Part shown: positions 48,871-60,605 of the stretch, one piece after another | Numbering within the stretch: position 1 is the first letter of the stretch | Layout: each line of letters opens with the position of its first letter | DNA from: Montifringilla adamsi | Lineage: Eukaryota > Chordata > Aves > Passeriformes > Passeridae | Length of the DNA: 64,000 bases | NCBI GenBank assembly: GCA_017590115.1 | Contig: JAGGNK010013114.1 | Coordinates: forward strand, 372,001 to 436,000 | Reading direction: 5' to 3' | The notes under the pieces: model-generated | Told to the model about the DNA's origin: nothing | What the model saw: only the letters and a program-made list of their open reading frames with translations | The model's database searches: none | Program-made: the position numbers and the translations under genes

Positions 48871-51800
48871 CAATTGTTAATTATGAGCTCTCTCAGCTTT
48901 TGTAGGATGCCAGAACTCATGTAACTTGGGTGCTCCTGTTAGGTGCTGTTCAGTGTTAGGTGTTGAAAACTACACCTCTGTTGAAGTATTTCTAGTATCT
49001 TAAAAATATTGGCTGTCACTCTTTGGGTAGTTTCAGATGTGATCAGATAGTGATAAATTTGTATGCTGACCTTTACCTAGTTATATAAAAAATTATTTCT
49101 ATAAATAAATAAATAAAACTACTTGGACAAACATAATTGTACATTTTTTTGGTATCTCTGCTTTGTAATAATAATGTCCCATTACCCACCAGAGGGAGCT
49201 CAGTCAAATGTAAGGGCCTGTTCCACCAATGTAAATTAGTGAGAGCTATTTGAACAATTATAAATAGATTTAAGCACAATTTTAGCAGTTAGTGCATAGC
49301 TGGATGTAATTTATATTAGCTGGGAACTGTAATGTGGGTGGTTTCGGGTTTTTTGCTTGAAAGAATACTCCTGTTTTGAAATTATGTCAAAAAGAAGTGT
49401 TCACATTCTTGGCACAGATAATTTCATCAGAAATTACTTCTTCATATGTGAGTCACTAGCTTCTATATTCACAGCCATGAATATAGAACACCTTGAATGA
49501 GTCTATTGTTTAGAACAGCATTCATAGCAGTATGTCTGAATGTGCCTCTGTCTTCCATGACTATTAACATTGGTATTTTTTGTACTGACATCTAATCTGC
49601 AAACATATATACTGATGTACTTGCTGACCAGGAATACAAAAGGGTGTGACCACAAGACAGTCAATTTTCTTAGCAGATAATGTTAAATGATGCGTTTGCT
49701 TCTGACTGCTTTTAAAAGTTCAGAGTGGTTGACTTATTTCAGCTGTCCACACACAGCAGAGGAATGTAGGAATCAAAGACCCAGGCTGGGGAGAGTACTG
49801 TGATGGAATGGCTGTGAAGAAATCTGTGGTCACAAGGCGATCTGGGTTGTGCACTGAGGTTTGTCATACACTTGTAAGAAAGTTACAAGGCAGAGGTGAA
49901 AGTTTTTCAATCACAGAACATCACGCTGCTGCTATTCCTTCATGTGGGAAATTGGAGATCTAGTTCATAAAAGTACCAAACTCTACTTGTGCAGTGAAAG
50001 CAGCAAAAGACCATTAGTGGGGCTGCAGTTATTTTAGTACTGAAGTGCCCTGGCTTCAGTGCAGTTTTTACTTTACGTAGGCTATTTATCAAGGTTTTAT
50101 TGATCAAATACAGTAGTTGGCATAGAATTGGGCTCAATGACCCTTATGGGACTCTCCCAACTCAAGATTTTCTATGATTCCATGATTAGCACAATAGTCA
50201 TATTCTGATACTGGTTATTCCTCTTTCTGTAGAAGAACCATGTGCAATGCTCTGACATCTGTATCATATCACAACTGTTAATTCTGGACAGCTGACAAAA
50301 ACATTACCTTAATGAAGTAAATATTCCAGTATAAAAATTTAGTGTAAATTAGGCTTGGAAAAGTGTTGGGATACATCCAAACAAAAGCTTCTTAATGCTG
50401 AGCTAAGGACAACAGCCTGTACATTCTATTGGTGCAAGCCATAAGCAGCCAAAAAGCAAGCAGTTAAGGCAACAGCTCACTCATCAGTTCCTCTTCTTAG
50501 CTGTACCTACTTCCTTTCCATCACTTAAAGTTCTCATGTCGCTTAACTCATTCTGATCACCCAAAGCACAGTTTGGCATCTGGCTGCACATTTGTTACAT
50601 CAGCACACACATCCTCATTTCGTTTCCCTAATTCCTATATTAAAATTTAGTATAAGATTAAGACAAATAACTAAATCCACAGACCACCTATTGTCATATT
50701 TTCTAACCAGTTCAAGGAAACCAAGCATGTCTCACAGCAGACACCTGCAGGCTGGCAGAATTCCTTGCTGCCACCTACCAGCACCGAACCACAAAACATC
50801 GTACGTAGCACTTGGAAACCACCTTGAGCACATGGAAATCATCAGACCATGTCATAAGACCGTCAGACAAGTGGATCTGAGCTCCAGGCTGACGCTGCTT
50901 ACTCAGTGGGGATGGATTGTGGTCAGGGGGATTAAAGGAACTGGGGTTTAGAAGGGAGAACTGATAATTGGTGTGCAGAAAAGCAGAGTGACTCATATGC
51001 TAAATCTTGTGCTTTCTACAGAATAAACCGTGCAATAGAGGAAGCCTGGGTTGAGGATAACAGTGATTTGTAAATAGTTGTCATCTTTCATTCATATGGG
51101 TATGAGTAATATATGACATTACTTGTTAGGAGCACTGAAGAACCTAGAGGTGACTGGCACTGTCCCAAGCAAGGTAGATTTTTCATTCTTATAAAATAAT
51201 CTACTTTGAATTTAAAGTGTCAGCCTCACAGTTTTGGTGTACACCTGAAAGACCACCTTGATAACTCCCAGTTTAACACTGCAAAACCAAGTGACTCAGT
51301 GAAGGAAATGGAGAGGTTGAGGCTGCCCCTCCAGCTCTGCTTTGCTACCTTCCCTTCCTCCATAATGTGCATAATGTGGTGCAGTCACGCAGGTGGTGTC
51401 TTGTCTTGTCCCACAGAAGTACATCGAGATGAACAGCAGGGCCCAGCTTTTTGGTACTTGTTCAGTCTTAGTCTTGCATTGCTGCACACCTTCCAGGCCT
51501 GTCATGAAGACAGATAATAGTTTCATCGTGGGTTTTCCAGGGATATGTATCACCATATCATCCACGCATCTGCACGCCATGACATTCCACCAGGAGGCAG
51601 AAGACACTCAGAGCTGTGGGTGCACAAGTATGACTGTGGAAGTATGAAGATGGGAGACAAAAGTCAAAAACACCCAGGTTTTGTCAACTCTCCTCACATT
51701 CCTGCTGGACAGGGCCAGTGCTCTTCCTGTTACATCACTGCCTGGGCCAAACTTCCTTTCCCTGCAGCCCTCTTCCACCATTGCACATCTTGTACCTCCC

Positions 51801-54200
51801 ACAGAGAGGCAAGACTCTTCCAGACAAGTCTCCCCTGTTCCTTTAGACGCTTCCACTTTGATCAAAAAAAGAATTTTAGATAGGGAAAAACACCAAGTGG
51901 CTTTGTGGTTATTACTGTTACTAGCTAATTTCTGCAAGGTGTCCGGTGGCTGAGGTGAAGCAGCAAAGGGCCATGTGCAGAGCTCCCCAACCACACAACA
52001 CAAAGGAAGGCTGAGAACATCTCTCTGTCCCACCTGTCCCCACTGTTAACAGCGTGTAATCTTTACAAAGGTCTAGATGATGGAAGCCTCTGGTGGAAGG
52101 TGACACACTTCCAAAGATAATTAATTCACAAAATCAGACAGAATAGTGGGAATTCTGAAAAGGGAAACATTTTTTTTTTTTAAAAAGGCACTGAACTCAA
52201 ACTCACAGCTCCTCATCTTCCAGACTTTCCAAGCGTCAAGTCACCCTTGGCTCTGGCTGTTTCAAGACCGCATGAGTCATATCCTTGCTAACTGGAAGCC
52301 TTAAATTGAGTTTGTTCAGCATTCTTCACGATGGAAGGAAGTTATTTAGCAATGATAGAAAATGGAAAGCATGGGTCTTGTTTTTATTTTAAACCCATGC
52401 ACTTCACTGTGCCTTAAGTGGCTTGCAGCAAATGCATTTACCATGGTAGTGGCATGCTTACTTTTGCTAACCTGAATAACCTGGATAACAGCAAAAAATA
52501 CACTTTGTCTGCAATACAACTGCAGTTCTCACAGGTTGTAGTCCCATGTTATAAAACTGAACCTTTCATTGGTACTTGATTTCAAAAAGTGGCTTCTAAG
52601 TTTTTGAACTTCTAAACCCATCTTTGAAATAATTGCATAAAACTTGTTTTTATATTGTGATAGATACAACAGGACCTAACATGCAGACCACTTCAACCAG
52701 GGCACAAACCATATTGTCTACGTGGAAAATACAGGATCAGTGTGGTAAATGCTTTATTAAAAACCCTAATTTCAGCTATTTAGTCAGCAGAGCTCCACTG
52801 TATCTAGAGAAAAACTCAGCATGTCCAAATCAGAGACTTACTGAATGTAAAAATATTTTTCACTATTACGCTCTTGATAAACAAATTAAGAGATGGATGA
52901 TAGATACAGCAGTTACCTCTCAGAAGGTTGTTCTAGCTACCTTTACTCTTTTCAACACCTGGATGATTTTCTGCAATATGTTGACTGTGCCACATTTTAA
53001 TTTAACTTGCCTATGAATATTTTTGGAAAATTCAATTTCCCTACCTTCCTGCCTTTGAATCCCACCTCCCCCAATTTTTTTGTTAAAGATAATTTTCAAG
53101 AGACACTAATTTTTCATCCTTGGTACTTCTATATCAGTTTTACTCATTTGTATTGCGATACAATTTCTCTGAGCTCCTGCCCTCAGGCACATGAGCATGC
53201 ATGCAGGAAAATAAGTTCATACAAAGCTGTTATTTTTATACTTTAACCATAACTAAAAGTAGGAGGAAAATTTGCTTGCACATAGCTAAAGTCCAAGTTG
53301 AATATAAATCTTTCACTTAAATTAGTTTGGGATGGTTGAAGAATGTCATATTTATCCAGGCTTGTAGGCTGGACCATATTGAAAATTTGGCATCTGCACA
53401 TCTGTAAAATATTTCTTGAATTCTTCTATACTGGTCAGTACCTACAGGTTAGGAAAAACATATTCCCTGACTATTCTCAAAGTGCTGATTGGCACAAATG
53501 AGGCCCAGCTTTCCTGCTACACCTGACTGTGGCTCTCTCTCAGGTTTTTCTCCCAGCATATGGTCTGTAATTTTTCTGATATCTAAAGCATAGTGACTGT
53601 GCTTAAATGGAAAATTTCAACGTGAACATAGTTATTTGTAAGTAAAGGTCTGCTGTCTGATCCATTTGCATACAAAGACAGTCTGTCAACAAACTAATTT
53701 TATGTACTTTATATGGTTTTCAATGAATTCACTGAAATCATCTGACGGCATGATATTTTCAAGGCTAGATGGAAAAACCTTTGACTAAAATGACAAACTA
53801 TTTTAAAATGAGAATTCTCTTGTTCAAAACACACAAACACAGGCAAAAAGGGGTAATTCTAGCTTCTAGTGGTGTTCTGTGCTCAAAGCAAAGCTTTCAT
53901 TTCTCTTCAAGTTATGTTTCCCAACAGTGCAAACTCAAACAAGACATTTCCAGCACTTCCAGGCCTAATATTCCAACCGTTTTTTATTAACTATGTTGTT
54001 TTTTGGTTTTTTTCTTCAACTATCCACAAGGTACAGTGAAAATTGGATCCTCAGATAATAAGAGGAATAAATACAGTGCTACACTGCTCAGGGAGCATTC
54101 CAGTGGGAAGCACATGCCTCAAGAGCGGTGATTTCCCGGGTACAGCAGGAAGCAGTGCCACGTTTGGATGCTGACACTGCCCTGGCAGCTCAGGAGGAGA
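48871..54200. other. Intergenic DNA, no gene recognised
   Basis: Only a small CR1 tail (50125-50190) was recognised. The part at 51200-52100 is somewhat GC-richer with many overlapping open frames on both strands, none with a recognisable domain. Confidence 0.4.
50125..50190 (+). mobile_element. Short CR1 3' tail
   Basis: About 65 bp match the terminal CR1 pattern on the plus strand: 'gggctcaatgacccttatggg', 'ctcccaactcaagat', then 'tctatgattccatgatt'. Confidence 0.8.
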
Positions 54201-54206
54201 AGTGGA

Positions 54207-54286
54207 AACAAGGTTGTCCTCTCCTGCTACCTCTTCATGCTCTCCAAACAAGGTTGTCCTCTCCTCCTACCTCTTCATGCTCTCCT
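54207..54286 (+). repeat. Two-copy 40-bp tandem duplication
   Basis: The block beginning acaaggttgtcctctcct occurs at 54208 and 54248 with a period of 40 bp and one visible substitution (tgc against tcc). Confidence 0.95.
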
Positions 54287-55439
54287 GCTGCAGTGCCAGG
54301 TGCTTGGAGTAACACAGAGCCAGTTTTCCCACCTGTGCTGCAGGGAATACTGCAGGCAATTAGCACAGATAAATTACAGGCAGCTTGTAATTCTTTTTTT
54401 GTCCACTTCGCTGCCAGGAATTGTTCTGATTAACATGAAATTCCATTTTCATGATAGACTGATGATAATAATCAAAGCTAAAGTCCTGGTGCAAATCTTA
54501 AGTTCATAGTTTTCAATTTCTAAGACACAGTACTAATAACATATTAAGTTGAATTTGAAGCTCATGAAGATGTAACAAGCTCTATCTAAGAAGCAGAGTT
54601 TAGAATACAGGGTGATTTGAGAACATTCAGAACATAAAAGGGCTTTTCTGCATCCACTTTTAATGAAAAAACTGCTCTATGAATAGAAATGGAAGTGTAA
54701 TGAAGATTTTTAAGTTGATCTAAGAAAATTACAGGGATAAATAGAGCAAGTAAAACTGACATTTTACTTCCCAGTTATTTGTGTATCACAGAACTCCTGT
54801 CCCTACTTACAAACACTTATGCTTCAAAATAGACCAGAAATTAAGAACAAAAGATCCTTACAATAATTTTACTGACATAGTCTCAGTTGAAACTATGATG
54901 AAATTATGATTCTTGTATTAATTTTTCATTTCTTGCATGCCTAAAAGTACAATAAAAAGACACTCAAGTAATCTTTACACTTAAGGAAGGAAAGTTTGAT
55001 CTCATCTATTTCCTTTTAATTTTATAACTTGCAAATTATCACTGCAGTCCACTTGTTTGATAAAAATGATTTTGTTACTCCAATTTTTCATGTGCAGTTT
55101 TCAGATTTTATACAACAGTGTGAAGTTGACATGAAGTATAGTTTTTACTAGTAAGGAGATCTGCTTCAAGATAACTTCCAAACACTTTATGCATGAGGAA
55201 AATAATTTAAAAAGAATTTACCAAACTAAAATTAACATACATGTATTCCATATATTAACATTGTCCCAGTCCTTAGTATGATCCAAATTTCCAACACAGA
55301 GACTATTTATATAATTTTCTAGTGTGTCCATATCTTCTTAAATTGGAAGAAATATGTTTAGAAAAGAAATCTGATCCACTAGAACATATAATGGGGATAG
55401 CTTAACTTCAATTATGTTACTTGAAATAAAACATTCATT

Positions 55440-55466
55440 ATATAATGGATGAAATATCCATTATAT
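55440..55466. other. Perfect 11-bp stem-loop
   Basis: Arms atataatggat (55440-55450) and atccattatat (55456-55466) are exact complements with the 5-nt loop gaaat. It lies about 150 nt past the MAP3K7CL stop codon and about 85 nt past the first AATAAA. Confidence 0.7.
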
Positions 55467-55549
55467 TAAGCTACTGGGTGTCAAGTATTAAATCAAATTC
55501 GGACTTCTACGTACTCTGTAGTAAAGTGTTGCAACATATTAAACAGATC

Positions 55550-55615
55550 TTTATTTTAAAATCTCTTTCCAGCACAGCTCATTCCATGAGCTGCCTCCCA
55601 TGAGCTAGTTGGGAG
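55550..55615 (-). terminator. MAP3K7CL: MAP3K7CL 3'UTR start with candidate polyadenylation signal
   Basis: An AATAAA hexamer on the minus strand at 55555-55550 lies about 60 nt after the stop codon. That would give a very short 3'UTR, and a more distal end is possible. Confidence 0.35.
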
Positions 55616-55796
55616 TTATGAGGAGCCCTGTCTTTTTTGGTACTGTATCCTGAGCTTTTCCAGTTGCTCCACGCACTGCGTCTGGGCCAGCTTCAGTGTC
55701 CGGTTCTCCTCTGTCAGTTCTGCATACTCCTTAGCCAGCCGAGCAGCATCCATGCTTTCCTTTTCCACTTGTTCCAGTCTGGCAATCAGCTCCTTT
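55616..55796 (-). CDS. MAP3K7CL: MAP3K7CL last coding exon (TAK1-like C-terminal coiled coil)
   Basis: After the acceptor cgtcag the exon reads one base completing an Arg codon, then 59 codons from KELIARLEQ to EKLRIQYQKRQGSS and a stop (55618-55616). The protein end matches human MAP3K7CL closely, including LTEENRTLKLAQTQCVEQLEKL. The segment is a charged coiled coil related to the C-terminal TAB2/3-binding region of the kinase TAK1, and MAP3K7CL itself lacks a kinase domain. Its biochemical role is poorly known. The location upstream of BACH1 on the same strand matches amniote gene order, which supports the call. MAP3K7 itself is less likely, because its C-terminus differs in this block. 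Confidence 0.92.
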
Positions 55797-56069
55797 CTGA
55801 CGATTATGAAAAAAACCCCAATTATTAGAAATAGCAGTAGGCAAAAATTTATTGTCCTGTGTTTTGTCAAAGACGGGCTGTGTGTTGTTAACTTACTTTT
55901 CAGTACTTGAACTTGTGTGAAACAAGGACCTAAAAGATTAATTTTTTAGAGTCCTGTTTTTTCCTTTCAAAAGACTAAGCTTCCAAAATCTCAGATTGGT
56001 TTGCTGTTGAGTGACCAAGCCTGAAAAATGCTGTGTTCATGTGTCTGTATTTGGGACTGTTCAGCAGAT

Positions 56070-56430
56070 GAGAAGGCTTTGGAGAGAACTTAGAGCCCCT
56101 TCCAGTACCAAAAGGCGCTCCAACAGAGCTGGAGAGGGGCTCCTGACACAGGTGACAAGACAAGGGAATGGCGTCAAACTGAAAGAGAGCAGGAAATGGG
56201 ATATTGGGAAGAAATTCTTCCCTCTGAGGGTGTTGAGACCCTGGCACAGGTTGCCCAGAAAACCTGTGGCTGCCCCATCCCTGGAAGTGTTCAAGGCCAG
56301 GTTGGACGTGGCTTGGAGCAACCTGGTCTAGTGCAAGGTGTCCCTGCCCATGGCAGGGGATTGGAACTGGGTGAGTTTTAAGGTCCCTTCCAATCAAAAC
56401 TATTCTATTGATTGTATGATTCTGTGATGT
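56070..56430 (+). mobile_element. CR1 3'-end fragment
   Basis: The plus strand carries 'gagggtgttgagaccctggc', 'gcccagaaaacctgtggctg', 'aagtgttcaaggccagg' and a complete 3' tail of the form 'attctattgattgtatgattctgtg'. It lies about 275 bp upstream of the last MAP3K7CL exon, antisense to the gene. Confidence 0.95.
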
Positions 56431-57951
56431 ATAGCTTCAGTAAGATCTGAGCACACAATTCACGGTGGAGAATCAAGTTCCTAGAGATGACTTGTTAATA
56501 CTTTGCCAGAAGAATAACAATTTATTTTTCTCTTGATACCAGGTATCACTGAAAGAGAGCAAGGTGTTTTTGTATGGTTGGATTTATCAATAAGTTCTGT
56601 GAAGTGTCCCTGGTTTCCGTTTCTCTACTACAAACAAATCCAGTAAGTAGTAGGCACTGAATCTGAGCTACATGTATTGTTTCTATAACGTGTTTAGGCT
56701 CAGATCTTAAGCCCTGTTGCTGAGAAGAGCTGCAAACCTGACCCCTCCTGGTCCTCTTAAGTACAGACACGAGGATTTGAGCTGTGACTTCTGGATGGAG
56801 TCACACAGTGCCCTGTATTCCCAGAGCTGGCCAGGAGCTGGAGTTTCCTGTATAGTATCAACTGAAATTACCTCAGCACAAGTTAAGATAAAAGAAGTCT
56901 TAAAACACACTGAAGGCATGAGTAACTCACAGAGTATCTAATTGCTCTCCCCTTAGTCACCCACCAGGCTCGCCTGGCCTCTGGGTTTCTTTTTCCCTTT
57001 AAGTCAAAAATTCACCCATTACAGGAAGTTTCTTCTAAAAGGTTCTTTTGATCATTCTGTCTCAGAGATTAGTTAATCTTTTAACTGTTAATAGCCCTGG
57101 ACTTTATTTCTCAGTCATGTCAAAACAGTGCTTGTAGATCATCAGTAGGAATTTGTTAATGCCTTCATAGTGGATAGATTTCACTGCAGTCCTTAAAGGA
57201 GCTCACTGGTCAGGCTAGACCAGTGCTTTCAGACAGGAAATTCCTAGAGATCTGCAATTCTATTCCCACAGGTCAGAGTATTCATGAAAAGATAACATTT
57301 CTGTTTTGCTGACCACCTGTGTTATTCGTAGCTGAAAAGCTACCATGTAGAGCAGCAAAACTGTAAATCTGGCTTTTGAAAAGCACTTCTGTGTGGCCTT
57401 CATTTAGGATCAAGTTAACCTTTCTCTGTCTTTACTGCAGCTTTCAGTGATAGCAGAGTTTGCCCATGGTTTAGTTGACTGTTTACAGTCACAGTTACTG
57501 CAGTTCAAGGAGTCACAAGTTAGAACAGACCCTTGGTACAGCCATTTCTACCAGCTATATGATAGCTCTGTTTTATACTGCTGAGGTAAGGCAGAGCAGT
57601 TATGCTGCAGCAAAGCCTCTTCTTTTTCTTTACACCAGGTGACAGGTGCATTCAACCAGGCCTTTGAGAGGAAACATCATGAGGGTATTTTTGCTCAGTA
57701 GAATTCTGTTTACATTTAACACAATACAGCTGTACAAGTTTTAAACACAGCAAGCCACTAACAGGTTCATTTCTCTGTGGCTGGGCCATTCTAGATCAAC
57801 CTGTTTTCACAGAAGTCACGACAATCTTGCTAGACAGCTCCTATTCATGGGCCTGAGGCCATGGAGGAGTGATTTCACATGAGAAATACATTCAGGGACA
57901 ATGAGTTTTTACAACTCCAGATGTTTGGAGGTTTTTTTGATTTATTGTTTA

Positions 57952-57980
57952 TTTGTTTGTTTGTTTGTTTGTTTGTTTTT
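57952..57980 (+). repeat. (TTTG)n microsatellite
   Basis: About seven copies of TTTG. Confidence 0.95.
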
Positions 57981-59594
57981 TGTTGTTTCTCCCTGGACTT
58001 CCTCTGGAAGACTTTTATCTCTGGAGACCAAGTACGAACTTCTGCAATATTTTTTTGCAATATTTCTCTGGTGCAATGTTGGACTAAAGGACTAAATTAA
58101 GCTCTTTCAAATTACAGACTGTTAAATCAGAAGTGTCCAAACAAATTATTTCAGAATCATTCTTCCTTACTTTTCTTACACTCACGAGCTTTTTGAAAGG
58201 GAGATGCAGTGAACACACTACTAGGTAATCAGCATCTTAAAAGCAGGTAAACCTTTTCTGTGGGAACTTCCAGTACTTGAAAAGGAACAGTACTGACTAT
58301 CTTGGACTTGAGCCAGGAGAGGCACAGACAGACAATGTGCAAACTCAGACAGCTCTAGTAATGAAGGTCAGTTCTGATTTGATGACATTGTCTGCAGGCT
58401 TGGCTTTCATGCTGCTCTCCAGTAATACTCAAACAGCACAGATAACTTCCCTCCCCCCTCCCCAGGATTCAGATTTGCTATCAAATAAACTATAAATGCA
58501 TTAAGATCAAAATACACTCGTTGCTGTAGTCCACACTCTTGGACCTCCCTCACAGAAAGCAGTTTCCTTGCACTGAGGTAGTAAAATTGCCCACTTCTGA
58601 GTCAGCAGAACCTACTTAGTCCTTTCCCATCAGGATCAACACCTGTTTACAGGATAGGGTGATGCTTCAGGCTGATACTGTCGGCCTGCCACAGATCTAA
58701 AATTAGAGTACCAGGGATCTGCTAAATGTTATGAATGGTGTAGTTTATGAAGCTCACAAAAGGATGAGGACAGTAACTAACATTTACATCTGATCTAATC
58801 CAAGATTTGAACTTCGCTTTCAGAGGTTAAAGAACACTATGCTAAGCTCTTGCACCATCTAGACTTTGTTGGGGATGCTTAATAAATAGATGTAGCACTG
58901 TGTCATCTGTGTTTTCTGTTAATGGTTATCCCAAGTTTAAATATTAACAGTATTGATAAGGTATTTTCCAAATTAGTGCTGAGGTACTCAAAGCTTTGAG
59001 ACAATCTGTAACATGTACTTTAAGTGCTCTTTTTTGGGGAGGGGTTTGGGAGGCAACATTAGCGATTTGCATCGTAAACCCATAAACCACAAGCAGGAGA
59101 AAAACATAGCACTGTCTTAGGGAAGTAATTTCTCTTGTTCTGGCCTTAATGACTAAACATGCAGACAAGAGAGCTCCTCAACAATCATATTCACAAGGAA
59201 TAAATCCAAAGAAAAGTGACAGACTAAGCAGATAATTCTGTCTGCAGATAAGTGTATTTAGAGATGGACTGGACACAAGGAAAACAGTTTCCAGAACACA
59301 AAGACTCAGATTTGCCTTTTCCTCATTGTGAACAAGGTATTCAGGATCACGTGTCTGTGGCATACAACACAACATACAACAGTGTGTACTGGTAGCCAAA
59401 AGGTCATTTTCCCTTCCCACATTTGGCATGGCTTTCCTATTGAGGGAATTATGAGACCCTGCAAGGTAACTGCTGTCTTGAGGAGATTGTCCTTGCATAA
59501 GTCTACTAATTAATTTGAAAAACAACATCATTAAAGACATTAATGTCTACTTCAATGTTAATGAAAATGTGTTTCAGATGCCAACACATAAAAG

Positions 59595-59660
59595 GTCACA
59601 GAATGACAGAAGAGTTTGAGTTAGAAAGGACCTTCCAAAGGCAAGGACACTTCCTTTAGA
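59595..59660 (-). mobile_element. Short CR1 3' tail
   Basis: Antisense CR1 terminal pattern: 'cacagaatgacagaag', 'gagttagaaaggaccttcc'. Only about 65 bp remain. Confidence 0.65.
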
Positions 59661-60011
59661 AGAGGAGGTCTCTTTTTGTATTAGAAAAGCTGTAATTTAA
59701 TTTCTAGTACTTGACAAGTAACATATATTTTGCATATTTTGTGAGATGATGAAAAAATAGGTCTAGAATGGGAAAATTATTGAACTAAAACGTTGCCTTT
59801 AAGGTTTACACCAATCTTTTTCTGAAGTACCTAGAAGTCTGAAAACTACTTGTCTTCACAGTGTTGGGAAAGACACTCAAGAAACAAATGTACCTGAGAA
59901 ATCTTCTGGACTAAAAAGCATAGAAACAGTCCTATGGTCATGAGAGCAAGCTAAAACACATGAAAGGCTTCCACAAAATTAAGCAGTCATCTCCGCTGCA
60001 TGTCATTTGCC

Positions 60012-60605
60012 AAGAGGGCCACTGGGATGCTGGATTTTGTCATCAGTAGTGTGTCTAGCGGGACCAGGGCAGTGACTGTTCCGCCGTGCTGGGCATGGCT
60101 GAGGCCACACCTCGAGTCCTGAGTCCAGTTCTGGTCCTCTCAGAGAGGCACTGAGGTGCTGCAGTGTGTCCAGAGAAGGGAACAGAGCTGGGGAAGGGTC
60201 TGGAGCACCAGGAGCTGCTGAAGGAGCTGGGGGGGCTCAGCCTGGAGAAAAGGAGGTCAGGAGGGACCTTTTCACTCTCCACAACTCCCTGACAAGAGGG
60301 TGCAGCCAGGGGAGGGTCAGGCTCTGCTCCCAGAGAACAAGGGACAGGGAGAGAGGAAATAGCCTAAAGTTGTGCCAGGGGAGGTTCAGATTAGATATCA
60401 GGAAAAACTTTTTAATTGAAAGGTTTGTAAAGTACTGGAATGTGCTGCCCAGGGAAGTGGTTGAGTCACCATCCCTGGAGTAGTTAAAAAAACATGTGGA
60501 GGTGGCAGTGGAGGACACAGTTTAATGGTGAACAGGGAGGTGGTGCTGGGTTGGTGGTTGAACTTAATAATCCTAAAGGTCTTTTCCAATCTTAACAATT
60601 CTACT
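60012..60605 (+). mobile_element. CR1 3' region, about 590 bp
   Basis: The plus strand reads through 'gaccagggcagtgactgttc', 'gaggccacacctcgagtcc', 'gtccagagaagggaacagagc', 'gattagatatcagg', 'gctgcccagggaagtggttg' and 'aaaggtcttttccaatc'. These are all typical CR1 blocks in the right order, ending near 'aacaattctactg'. It keeps more of the 5' side than most copies here but no intact frame. Confidence 0.94.

Noticed and set aside
56011..56397. Open frames of 86-140 codons on both strands
   Set aside because: They fall inside a CR1 3' region, and the same peptide blocks recur at 27.5 and 48.7 kb.
57875..58100. Hydrophobic open frame with Phe/Cys/Leu repeats
   Set aside because: It is the translation of the (TTTG)n microsatellite.
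59178..59540. 120-codon open frame on the minus strand as an upstream MAP3K7CL exon
   Set aside because: It shows no similarity to the known MAP3K7CL N-terminal or coiled-coil sequence, and no fitting splice sites in the needed phase were found.
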